A DNA stretch of 46,223 nt, from positions 1-46,223 of the forward strand of contig CAJWLK010000005.1 in NCBI GenBank assembly GCA_913043255.1. The letters run 5' to 3'. Below, piece by piece: positions 26,558 to 34,520 of this stretch (position 1 is its first letter; each line of letters starts with the position of its first letter). This stretch comes from an uncultured Gemmatimonadota bacterium. Lineage in GTDB: Bacteria; Gemmatimonadota; Gemmatimonadetes; Palauibacterales; Palauibacteraceae. Made by a program: the position numbers and the translations under genes. The notes under the pieces are model-generated. The model did no database searches and was not told the origin of the DNA. It was given only the letters and a program-made list of their open reading frames with translations.

Positions 26558-26851
26558 ATGCCCATCGTGGGCGAGCAGAAGAGACAGGTGGATAAAGTAA
26601 AGAAGCAGGAAATCATCGAGAAGTTTTCGCGACGCGAGAACGACCAGGGATCGGCTCCGGTACAAGTGGCGCTGCTCACCGCACGTATCCAGGAGTTGAC
26701 TGACCACTTTCGCGATCACCCGAAGGACCACCACAGTCGACGGGGATTGTTAAAAATGGTGGGTCGCCGACGAAGGCAACTTAATTACCTGCGTCGGACC
26801 GATATTGAACGCTATCGATCGGTAATCCAGGAGCTTGGGCTCCGTCATTGA
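26558..26851 (+). CDS. rpsO: Ribosomal protein S15
   Basis: Primary 16S rRNA-binding protein of the 30S platform. Sequence is clearly S15: [36 protein letters not shown], then [23 protein letters not shown] and the C-terminal [16 protein letters not shown] 26558 gives 97 residues; the in-frame GTG at 26588 gives 87, closer to the usual 89, and neither has a good SD, so the start is open. It follows the strong promoter at 26475-26503. rpsO-pnp is a conserved pair, and S15 controls its own leader in several bacteria. I could not trace a known S15-binding structure here. Confidence 0.93.
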   Translation: MPIVGEQKRQVDKVKKQEIIEKFSRRENDQGSAPVQVALLTARIQELTDHFRDHPKDHHSRRGLLKMVGRRRRQLNYLRRTDIERYRSVIQELGLRH

Positions 26852-26940
26852 AGCGTTGGCCCATTCTACAAAACTTCATTCTTTGGTATTTCCACCCGCT
26901 GTACTCGGCTTCTAGCGATCGTTACCCAGCAGTTTATGCA

Positions 26941-27010
26941 TGATCTTATTAGGGGAAGAGACCGATAGGGTTAATCTTTCCGAACGAGCAAGCACAGAAA
27001 AATAAGATCA
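26941..27010 (+). promoter_or_regulatory. Long stem in pnp leader
   Basis: TGATCTTATT (26941-26950) is perfectly complementary to AATAAGATCA (27001-27010): a 10-bp stem enclosing 50 nt in the 276-nt rpsO-pnp spacer. In E. coli the pnp leader forms a stem that RNase III cuts and PNPase then uses to repress its own translation; a similar role here is inference. Confidence 0.5.
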
Positions 27011-27084
27011 GGGTCCTTCGATTGGCTACGAGAACAACACCCACGATGGAAGGAAGCTAAATTAAAGCGCCACAAACAGGCGTA

Positions 27085-27103
27085 GCGTCGCAATGCGCGA
27101 CGC
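27085..27103 (+). promoter_or_regulatory. Hairpin before the pnp ribosome-binding site
   Basis: GCGTCGC (27085-27091)/GCGACGC (27097-27103), 7 perfect GC-rich pairs with a 5-nt loop, 24 nt before the pnp ATG. No T-run follows, so it is not a classic terminator. The SD-like AGGAG lies 7 nt after it. Confidence 0.5.
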
Positions 27104-27127
27104 CAAGATCAGGAGAAAAAGAAGAGA

Positions 27128-29224
27128 ATGAGTCACAGAATTGAAAAAGAATTTCACGGGAGACCGCTCATCATCGACACTGGCCGTATGGCTCGTCAGG
27201 CCGATGGATCAGTCTATATACAGTACGGAGAGACGGCACTTCTGGTAACGGCTACCGCCGATCGAAAGCCAGCACGCCTTCCATTCTTCCCGCTTACTGT
27301 TGAATATCGCGAAAAAACCTATGCCGCTGGGAAATTCCCTGGTGGTTTCATTAAGAGAGAGACCCGGCCGGGTGACAAAGAGACAATTTCAGCCCGGCAG
27401 ATTGATCGACCTCTACGGCCCCTTTTCCCGGCCGACTACCGTAATGAAACACAGGTCGTGTGTTTTGTCATTTCGGCAGACCAAGAGAATGACGGCGATG
27501 TAATCGGTATGCTCGGTGCATCGATAGCTCTGGGCCTTTCCCCGATTCCATGGGCTGGTCCGATCGCCGGAGTGCGAGTAGCCCGTATGGATGGGGAATG
27601 GTTAATAAATCCAACCTTCCAAGATCTGGAGATGTGCGATCTTGAGATCGTCGTGGCCGGATCGGAGGATTCGGTTGTTATGGTCGAAGGGGCCTGCCTA
27701 GAGGCTACGGAGGAAGAATTCCTGGAAGCAATGAAAGTTGGTCAAGACGCGATAGTTGAGCTGATTGCAATTCAGCAAGAATTGTTTTCTGCTGCTGGAA
27801 CACCGGAAAAGTTTGAATACGAACGGATCGGACCAGCCAGTGAACTAGTTGATCGCGTGACAGAAGAAGCCACTCAACGCGTGGAAGAAGCACTCCGTAT
27901 ACCGGATAAAGAAGAGCGTGGACGTGCTCTGGGAGAAATCCGTGCTGAATTGACGGAGACTTTGGAAGAAGACTTTCCAGAATGTGGGTCAGATGTGGGA
28001 ACGGTGTTGTCTAAGCTTGAAAAACAGATAATGCGGTCACGCATTCTGGAAGACGGTGTGCGTGTTGACGGACGAGGACCTAACGACATTCGGGAGATTA
28101 CTTCTGAGGTTAGCCTTCTTCCTCGAACTCATGGTTCGGCGTTGTTTACACGTGGCCAGACCCAATCGCTTGCCGCGACTACACTAGGGACTGTGAGAGA
28201 TGAGCAGCGCATCGATTCCGTAGATGTTCGAGAAGAAACCTCAAAGTCATTTATGCTCCACTATAACTTCCCCGGTTTCGCAACGGGCGAAGTACGGTTC
28301 TTCCGAGGTACGAGCCGCCGCGAGACCGGACACGGGATGCTCGCCGAACGGGCATTGCAGGCTTTGCTCCCACCCTATGAGGAGTTTCCATACACCATCC
28401 GGGTTGTTTCTGATATCCTTGAGTCAAACGGATCAAGCTCAATGGCATCGGTATGTGCGGGCTCACTTTCACTTATGGATGCTGGAGTGCCCATGCGTGC
28501 ACCATGCGCAGGAATCGCGATGGGTTTGATCAAGGAAGGTGATCAGGTCGAGATCTTAACTGATATTCTCGGTGTAGAAGATGCCCTCGGAGATATGGAT
28601 TTCAAGATCGCAGGCACGGAAAAAGGGATTACCGCTGTGCAGATGGATATCAAAGCTGATGGTCTTCCCATGGATACGTTAGAAGACGCACTTGAGCGCG
28701 CGCGCGCTGCGCGAATCCATATTCTGCATGAGATGGCAGAAGCCCTTTCTTCGCCACGTGCGGAAATGTCTCCACATGCGCCTCGGATTGTGACAATCCA
28801 AATTAACCCCGAGAAAATTGGTGAGGTCATCGGCCCGAAGGGGAAAACAATCCGTATGATACAAGAGGAAACTGGCGCTGAAATTAATATTGAAGATACG
28901 GGGATTGTCATGATATCTGCCGTCTCTGGGGAAGGGGGGGACCGAGCACGCGAGATGGTTGAGGCGATTGTCGAAGAACCAGAGGTCGGACGGATTTACC
29001 GTGGTGTAGTGAAGAATACCACTGATTTTGGTGCTTTTGTGGAGATCATTCCAGGAGTGGAAGGTCTCTGCCATATTTCTGAGCTTGAAGAAGGGCGTAC
29101 AGAGAGAACAGAAGATGTTGTAAAGTCTGGAGATGAGGTGAAAGTCAAGCTCCTCGCGGTCGATGATCGGGGTCGTATGAAACTGTCTCGACGTGCTGCA
29201 ATGACCTCTGAGGACGAAGGTTGA
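27128..29224 (+). CDS. pnp: Polyribonucleotide nucleotidyltransferase (PNPase)
   Basis: Phosphorolytic 3'-5' exoribonuclease, trimeric, core of RNA decay. The 698-residue protein has two RNase PH domains (about 10-220 and 310-545) separated by an alpha-helical linker. A KH domain follows (GEVIGPKGKTIRMIQEETGA), then an S1 domain (GRIYRGVVKNTTDFGAFVEI ... GMKLSRRA region). The first PH core has FPGGFIKRE and RQIDRPLRPLFP; the second has RTHGSALFTRGQTQ and SNGSSSMASVCAGSL. Length and order are canonical. It is led by two stem structures (26941-27010, 27085-27103) and followed by an M16 protease gene, as in many bacteria. Confidence 0.96.
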   Translation: MSHRIEKEFHGRPLIIDTGRMARQADGSVYIQYGETALLVTATADRKPARLPFFPLTVEYREKTYAAGKFPGGFIKRETRPGDKETISARQIDRPLRPLFPADYRNETQVVCFVISADQENDGDVIGMLGASIALGLSPIPWAGPIAGVRVARMDGEWLINPTFQDLEMCDLEIVVAGSEDSVVMVEGACLEATEEEFLEAMKVGQDAIVELIAIQQELFSAAGTPEKFEYERIGPASELVDRVTEEATQRVEEALRIPDKEERGRALGEIRAELTETLEEDFPECGSDVGTVLSKLEKQIMRSRILEDGVRVDGRGPNDIREITSEVSLLPRTHGSALFTRGQTQSLAATTLGTVRDEQRIDSVDVREETSKSFMLHYNFPGFATGEVRFFRGTSRRETGHGMLAERALQALLPPYEEFPYTIRVVSDILESNGSSSMASVCAGSLSLMDAGVPMRAPCAGIAMGLIKEGDQVEILTDILGVEDALGDMDFKIAGTEKGITAVQMDIKADGLPMDTLEDALERARAARIHILHEMAEALSSPRAEMSPHAPRIVTIQINPEKIGEVIGPKGKTIRMIQEETGAEINIEDTGIVMISAVSGEGGDRAREMVEAIVEEPEVGRIYRGVVKNTTDFGAFVEIIPGVEGLCHISELEEGRTERTEDVVKSGDEVKVKLLAVDDRGRMKLSRRAAMTSEDEG

Positions 29225-29271
29225 TGCTTCGGATGGCAAGGCGCTGATCTCTTAACAATATCCGCGGTTCC

Positions 29272-30540
29272 TTGTCGCAGGAGAGCATTCTGTCCCCACT
29301 AACCGAGAAGCTCGATAACGGGGTATTCCGAACTGTCCTCCCATCCGGGACAGTTGTTTTATCGGAACACATGGAATCAATCCGATCCATCACCATCGGA
29401 TTTTGGTTTAGACAAGGCCGTGTGCATGAGGCGGAGACGGAGTTGGGCGCTTCGCATTTATTGGAGCATATGGTATTCAAGGGGACAGCTCGGCGGTCCC
29501 CACGAGAACTGGCATGGGCTATCGAACGGCTCGGCGGGACTCTGGACGCCTACACTACTCATGAAGCGACTGCGTATCATGCGCGTATCCCCGCTGAGGA
29601 ATTGAATGTTGCTCTTGATGTTCTTACAGACCTGACGTTCTATCCGTTACTTCGAGAATCAGATCTACGGCTAGAACGCGAAGTCGTGTTGGAAGAGATT
29701 GCGGCGACCGAAGATGTCCCTGCAGAGGTAGCCTTCGAAAAACATGCTCGTTTCCTCTATGACGGGCACCCCTATGGTGAGCCTATCATAGGAACTCGTG
29801 AGTCGGTAACAGCACTCTCGGCCGAAAATCTTTCTGCTGTGCACCGCAAGGTCTACCAACCAGGCAACTTGGTTGTTGCAGCAGCCGGCAACATCGAACA
29901 TGTAGCCCTGGTCGATTCGTTGCAGGCCCTGCTTCCAGAAGGGGAGACGCCTGTTTCCGAAAAGCCTGTGGAGGTGCCTACGGGATCAATCGGAGTAAGA
30001 CGAGTTGAGCAAGGTGGTGGGCGGCAGATCCACATCGTCACCGGTGGTCTAAGTACATCGTACAAAGATCCACTACGCTACGCCTTGCTTGTAACATCGA
30101 CAGCACTGGGCGAAGGTATGAGTTCGCGTCTATTTCAGCGGATTAGAGAAGAGCTTGGTCTTAGTTATACTGTCTATAGTTTTCATGGTTTTTTTAGTGA
30201 GATCGGCCATGTTGGTGCATATGTAGCGACTCGTCCGGAGAGTGCTGCCGCGGCTCATAATGCGCTCTTCTCGGAACTTGCTACTATCGCGGTCGATGGG
30301 ATTACGATTGAAGAACTCGAAGACACGAGAACGCAACTCAAAGGGCAGATTCTCATCTCGCTTGAGTCACCTGGCGCGCGTATGAACCGATTAGCTGGCG
30401 TCGCTCTTTATGACCAGCCCTATAGGACACTAGACGAGGTGGCCAGCCGAATTGACATGGTGAGTCTGGATCAGTGTAAAGAAGCAGCTTGTTACTTTGA
30501 CCCGACACGACTTGCCACGCTCGAACTAGCTCCGGAGTAG
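29272..30540 (+). CDS. M16 family zinc protease (processing-peptidase-like)
   Basis: Peptidase of the M16B type, with inverted zinc motif H62-LLE65-H66, and a downstream Glu in the helix EREVVLEEIAATEDVPAE. The 422-residue protein has the two-lobe layout of the family; the second lobe shows GLSTSYKDPLRYALLV and RLFQRIREELGLSYTVYSF. No signal peptide is seen, so it is probably cytosolic. The listed TTG start has no clear SD; starts a few codons later are possible. Its place after pnp matches the pnp-mpp(ymxG) pairing known in other phyla. Substrate is unknown. Confidence 0.88.
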   Translation: MSQESILSPLTEKLDNGVFRTVLPSGTVVLSEHMESIRSITIGFWFRQGRVHEAETELGASHLLEHMVFKGTARRSPRELAWAIERLGGTLDAYTTHEATAYHARIPAEELNVALDVLTDLTFYPLLRESDLRLEREVVLEEIAATEDVPAEVAFEKHARFLYDGHPYGEPIIGTRESVTALSAENLSAVHRKVYQPGNLVVAAAGNIEHVALVDSLQALLPEGETPVSEKPVEVPTGSIGVRRVEQGGGRQIHIVTGGLSTSYKDPLRYALLVTSTALGEGMSSRLFQRIREELGLSYTVYSFHGFFSEIGHVGAYVATRPESAAAAHNALFSELATIAVDGITIEELEDTRTQLKGQILISLESPGARMNRLAGVALYDQPYRTLDEVASRIDMVSLDQCKEAACYFDPTRLATLELAPE

Positions 30541-30622
30541 GAGCATTATGCGACTGTGCGAATCTGAGGGTACGATATCAATGGCTACGTATTTAGCCAA
30601 TGTAATATAGGAGCAAGGGAAA

Positions 30623-31744
30623 ATGATTGTCGGAGTCCCAAAAGAGATAAAACCGGAAGAAAATCGTGTGGCTGTGGTACCCGCTGGGGTCGAGGCTTTA
30701 GTTGCACGAGGGCACACGGTTCTCATCGAGAAGGGTGCTGGAATCCAGAGTGGGTTCCCCGATGGCGCCTATGAAGGTGCCGGAGCATCAATAGTTAATT
30801 CGGCGGATGACCTATGGGATCGTTCGGCGCTGGTCGTCAAGGTGAAAGAACCCCTGGAGCCCGAGTACAGTCTTCTGCGACCCGATCAGGTGGTATTCAC
30901 TTATTTTCACTTTGCGGCAGACAAACAACTTACAGAAGCGGTGCTTGATAGCGGGTGTGTTGCGATTGCTTACGAAACAGTCGAACTACCTTCGGGTGAA
31001 CTCCCGCTGTTGACGCCCATGTCTGAAGTGGCTGGACGAATGGCCGTCCAAGAAGGTGCGAAGTATCTAGAACGGACGTATGGTGGATCTGGGATTCTTT
31101 TAGGAGGTGTGCCGGGCGTCCTTCCAGCGGAAGTTTTGATTATTGGGGGTGGGGTGGTCGGGACAAACGCCGCGACGATCGCTGCTGGGTTTGGTGCGCA
31201 CGTGACAATCCTTGATGTGAGTCTGCCCCGGCTTCGATATCTCGCTGAGATTATGCCAGCTAATGTTGATACTCTCTTTGCGAATCGACACACGATTCTT
31301 GAGCAACTCGCGCGATCCGATGTGGTCGTGGGTGCAGTCCTCGTAACCGGAGGAAAGGCTCCATTGCTCGTTCGAGAAGACGATCTCAAACTTATGAAGC
31401 CGGGATCCGTGATTATCGATGTCGCAGTGGATCAAGGGGGTTGTGTAGAGTCTACTAGGCCAACAACACATAATGACCCCACGTATATGGTCCACGATGT
31501 AATCCACTATTGTGTCGCTAACATGCCTGGTGCAGTCCCCCGTACGTCTACTCTTGCTCTCACAAATGCCACGTTCTCGTTTCTTCTGTGCCTTGCTGAT
31601 ATGGGCTGGAAAGGTGCGGCTCACGCTGACCCTTGTCTTGCATGGGGCGTGAATATTGTCGATGGGCAAATAACATACCGGGCGGTTGCAGAGGCTTTTG
31701 ACTTCGATTACGTGCCCCTAGAGAACGTGTTGGGGGGTGGATAG
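30623..31744 (+). CDS. ald: Alanine dehydrogenase
   Basis: NAD-dependent interconversion of L-alanine and pyruvate plus ammonia; may serve catabolism or nitrogen assimilation. The 373-residue protein begins MIVGVPKEIKPEENRVAV with Arg15. It shows Lys75 and His96 (YFHFAADK), matching the substrate and catalytic residues of the family, then PLLTPMSEVAGRMAVQEGA, the NAD-binding loop IIGGGVVGTNAATIAAG and DVAVDQGGC. Length is standard (about 371). AGGAGCAAGGG lies directly before the ATG. It is separated from the M16 gene by 82 nt, with a weak TAATAT at 30603-30608 but no fitting -35. Confidence 0.95.
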   Translation: MIVGVPKEIKPEENRVAVVPAGVEALVARGHTVLIEKGAGIQSGFPDGAYEGAGASIVNSADDLWDRSALVVKVKEPLEPEYSLLRPDQVVFTYFHFAADKQLTEAVLDSGCVAIAYETVELPSGELPLLTPMSEVAGRMAVQEGAKYLERTYGGSGILLGGVPGVLPAEVLIIGGGVVGTNAATIAAGFGAHVTILDVSLPRLRYLAEIMPANVDTLFANRHTILEQLARSDVVVGAVLVTGGKAPLLVREDDLKLMKPGSVIIDVAVDQGGCVESTRPTTHNDPTYMVHDVIHYCVANMPGAVPRTSTLALTNATFSFLLCLADMGWKGAAHADPCLAWGVNIVDGQITYRAVAEAFDFDYVPLENVLGGG

Positions 31745-31762
31745 TCGCGCTGGCCGCATCAT

Positions 31763-32068
31763 GTGCTTTCCCGAGTTCTTGAGCGTACTTACATTGCCCC
31801 TCGTCCGATTTTTAGATGGCTCAGCCGGCTGAGAGGATATCGTTTGATACGGTCTGCCTCAGGATGTGGACGGCTACAGGGAGCCGAAGTGTTGATACGA
31901 TCGAAGGATCAAACGCGCCAGGAATGCATACCTCTTGCGTTACTACGCGTGACAACGGGAGAGGATGAGATGAGTCAACTCTGGTCTCGTGATTCGCGAG
32001 AGGCGATCGTCATCCCTCTGTCAAATTTCCTTGCAATTGATGTAGTTCATCGGAGGCCAAACTTCTAG
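31763..32068 (+). CDS. Small hypothetical protein upstream of mreB
   Basis: An open frame of 101 codons fills the 324-nt gap between ald and mreB; its TAG is directly followed by the mreB ATG. I recognise no family. The C-terminal two thirds read like a small beta-barrel-type domain (VLIRSKDQ...CIPLALLRVTTG, then EAIVIPLSNFLAIDVVHRR), while the N-terminal third is Arg-rich and less protein-like. The start is uncertain (GTG 31763 or a later codon such as the GTG near 31889). Exact abutment with mreB and strand-like alternation favour a real gene; short length and lack of a clear SD count against it. If it is not coding, this is the mreB promoter and leader region. Confidence 0.42.
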   Translation: MLSRVLERTYIAPRPIFRWLSRLRGYRLIRSASGCGRLQGAEVLIRSKDQTRQECIPLALLRVTTGEDEMSQLWSRDSREAIVIPLSNFLAIDVVHRRPNF

Positions 32069-33103
32069 ATGGCACTGTGGCCGCTGCGCGACAGCTTTTT
32101 CCCGATCAATAAGATCGGAGTAGATCTTGGGACCGCCAACACCTTGGTCTATGTAGAGGGTGAAGGCATCGTTCTTAATGAACCGTCAGTCGTGGCCGTC
32201 CGGAGGAACAGTGGTGAGCCCGAGGCTATCGGACTTGATGCTAAACGGATGCTAGGTAGAACACCCAGTGGGATTGAAGCGGTTCGCCCCCTAAAAGATG
32301 GTGTGATTGCAGACGTCGATATTACGGAACTGATGCTTCGCCGTTTTCTGAAGCAGGTGACGGCAAACCGAGTCTTCAAGATGCGGCCTATCGTCGTTGT
32401 GGGTGTGCCATCGGGGATTACAGAACTTGAACGGCGAGCTGTCCGATCGAGTGCTCATGCGGCTGGTGCCAAAGAGGTCTACATGGTGTCTGAGCCAATG
32501 GCTGCCGCAATTGGGGTAGGGTTGCCGGTGGAGACCCCTACGGGGAACATGGTTATCGATATTGGAGGAGGCACTACTGAAATTGCCGTGATCGCCCTCT
32601 CTGGGATCGTTGCGGATACCTCAATTCGCGTCGGGGGTGACGAACTGGATTCGTCGATCGTCGAATTTCTTCGTAAAAATTACAATCTCCTTATTGGTGA
32701 GCCTACGGCGGAAGCGATTAAAATCCAGATTGGGTCCGCGTACCCGAGCGATGACGAGAAGGAGATGATGGTGAAGGGACGCGACCTCGTCTCGGGTATC
32801 CCAAAGACTGTCAGGGTACACTCGGCCGAGGTCCGCGAATGTTTACAAGAAACCATCCAGCATGTTGTGGGAGCCGTGCGAAAGGCGCTTGAAATTACCC
32901 CTCCGGAGTTAGCATCGGATATCGTGGATCGAGGGATTATTATGACTGGTGGCGGAGGTCTTGTACGTGGATTGGATACGTTGCTACAAGAAGAGACTGG
33001 GTTGCCAATCCATCTAGATGAAGAGCCGCTGACGTGTGTTGTCCGAGGCTGCGGGAAGATTCTCGACGAGATTGAACGTTACCGCGGAGTCCTTGCTGCA
33101 TAG
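32069..33103 (+). CDS. mreB: Rod-shape protein MreB (bacterial actin)
   Basis: Actin-like ATPase forming membrane-bound filaments that steer the elongasome. The 344-residue protein shows GVDLGTANTLVY (phosphate 1), GVPSGITELERRA, VIDIGGGTTEIAVI (phosphate 2) and the adenosine motif GIIMTGGGGLVRGLD. Length fits (about 345). It begins the complete mreB-mreC-mreD-mrdA-rodA set and directly follows the small unknown ORF. Confidence 0.97.
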   Translation: MALWPLRDSFFPINKIGVDLGTANTLVYVEGEGIVLNEPSVVAVRRNSGEPEAIGLDAKRMLGRTPSGIEAVRPLKDGVIADVDITELMLRRFLKQVTANRVFKMRPIVVVGVPSGITELERRAVRSSAHAAGAKEVYMVSEPMAAAIGVGLPVETPTGNMVIDIGGGTTEIAVIALSGIVADTSIRVGGDELDSSIVEFLRKNYNLLIGEPTAEAIKIQIGSAYPSDDEKEMMVKGRDLVSGIPKTVRVHSAEVRECLQETIQHVVGAVRKALEITPPELASDIVDRGIIMTGGGGLVRGLDTLLQEETGLPIHLDEEPLTCVVRGCGKILDEIERYRGVLAA

Positions 33104-33156
33104 TAAAATCGAAGTGGGGGACAGGTTGTGCGACAGGCTTCGAGAGGTAACCTGAA

Positions 33157-34032
33157 GTGACCTACTTGGGAGTGACACCGAAGAACCCGCGGCGGATGGG
33201 GTGGGTTCGTTTGGTCGCCCTATTTGTCATGCTCACTGTGGCTTTCGGCCTTTCGCGTGAACAACAGAGTCAAGTGGAAGCGCTGGTCCGTGGAACTGTT
33301 CTCTATCCATTTATTGAACTTCATCGCTTTTCTTCTGAGCTTTCACAGGTCTCACAGCGAGTTGATGATCTCCAGGGTGAGCGAGACTCGTTGGTGGTTC
33401 TTCTTGGTCGGTATTGGTCCCTCGCAAATCAGGCGGACCTTTTCAGGACACAGGCTGGTCTTGAAAGCTTTCAGTTGGGTTCTGTGAAACCGGTGGAAGT
33501 TTATCCGGGGCGACCTCGTGTGGGTGACCCCAATGTGTTTGTATTGAAAGGTCCAAGTGTGGCACAGTCTGATTTTCCGGCGGGGGTTTTTACAGGGCGC
33601 GGGTTAGTTGGAGTAGCACGGGGCCCTCACGGAAGAGGTGTACGGGGAGAGTTTTGGAGTCACCCTGATTTTCGGGTGAGTGTTGTGACGGAGGATGGCC
33701 AGGTAAGAGGGATTGTCAGAGCGAGTCGTCCGGACGGAGGGCAGGCGGTTCTTATCCTCGATGGAGCTCCCTTTCAATCAAATGTTCGAAATGGCACTCT
33801 GTTGGTGACCACTGGAATTGCTGGTGTGTATCCACCTGGAGTTCTAGTCGGTACAGTACGTCGAGTTTTGGACGCAGAAGCCGGCTGGATGAAAAGCTAT
33901 ATCGTCGAACCTTCAGTACGTCCGGAGGAGGCAAGCATCGTGCTAATTTGGGAACGCCCAAAACTTTCGGAAGAATCTGTGCCCACCGCTCCCGTTCATA
34001 GCCTCGATTCCAGTCCGACAATGCGACCATGA
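33157..34032 (+). CDS. mreC: Rod-shape protein MreC
   Basis: Periplasmic scaffold that binds PBP2 and links it with MreB/MreD. The 291-residue protein has one N-terminal membrane helix (about 17-35), a coiled-coil stretch (about 60-90: LSQVSQRVDDLQGERDSL) and the two-barrel region typical of MreC (VFVLKGPSVAQSDFPAGVF, LLVTTGIAGVYPPGVLVGTV). The last 30 residues are Pro/Ser-rich. The start is GTG 33157; GAGAGG is about 10 nt upstream. Its stop overlaps the mreD start (ATGA). Confidence 0.9.
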   Translation: MTYLGVTPKNPRRMGWVRLVALFVMLTVAFGLSREQQSQVEALVRGTVLYPFIELHRFSSELSQVSQRVDDLQGERDSLVVLLGRYWSLANQADLFRTQAGLESFQLGSVKPVEVYPGRPRVGDPNVFVLKGPSVAQSDFPAGVFTGRGLVGVARGPHGRGVRGEFWSHPDFRVSVVTEDGQVRGIVRASRPDGGQAVLILDGAPFQSNVRNGTLLVTTGIAGVYPPGVLVGTVRRVLDAEAGWMKSYIVEPSVRPEEASIVLIWERPKLSEESVPTAPVHSLDSSPTMRP

Positions 34033-34520
34033 ATTCGAGAGCTGGGTGGCTGGCTATCGTATTCATCCTCATTCTTCATTTCAGCTTGCACCCCTGGTGG
34101 GCGCGATGGCCGATAAATCTGGATTTAATGGCAGGTTCCTTAATCCTTGGATCCCTCCTTCTTAGACCTGATCGTGCTGCAACCCTAGGTGCAGTGCTCG
34201 GACTTTTAGAAGCTTCAATATCTTTGGGGGACCTAGGATCTAGCATGCTTGTTTTTGCGGCCACAGGGTTTATAGGGGCTTGGCTAAGCGATTTGCTGTA
34301 TTCCGATTCGCCACAGTTTGTACCCATCTTTCTCTTCGGTGGCATCTGGATTTTGCAAACGGCGCTGACCCTGCTTACGACTGGGGCTGCAGCAGTCCAG
34401 TCATTACTTTTTTATGCGCCGTTGTCAGCACTCCTTACCGCTCTCGTATTTGGAGTATTGGCGCGCGTCATAGGTATTCGCGATTTGACTGTGTTTAGGG
34501 GAAAGAGAGGCTTGACTTGA
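34029..34520 (+). CDS. mreD: Rod-shape protein MreD
   Basis: Small integral membrane protein of the elongasome. The 163-residue product has about five hydrophobic helices and the family-like pattern PWWARWPINLDLMAGSLILG with GAVLGLLEASISLGDLG. The family is poorly conserved, so the assignment rests on this pattern plus its place between mreC (ATGA overlap) and mrdA (TGATG overlap). Confidence 0.85.
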   Translation: MNSRAGWLAIVFILILHFSLHPWWARWPINLDLMAGSLILGSLLLRPDRAATLGAVLGLLEASISLGDLGSSMLVFAATGFIGAWLSDLLYSDSPQFVPIFLFGGIWILQTALTLLTTGAAAVQSLLFYAPLSALLTALVFGVLARVIGIRDLTVFRGKRGLT

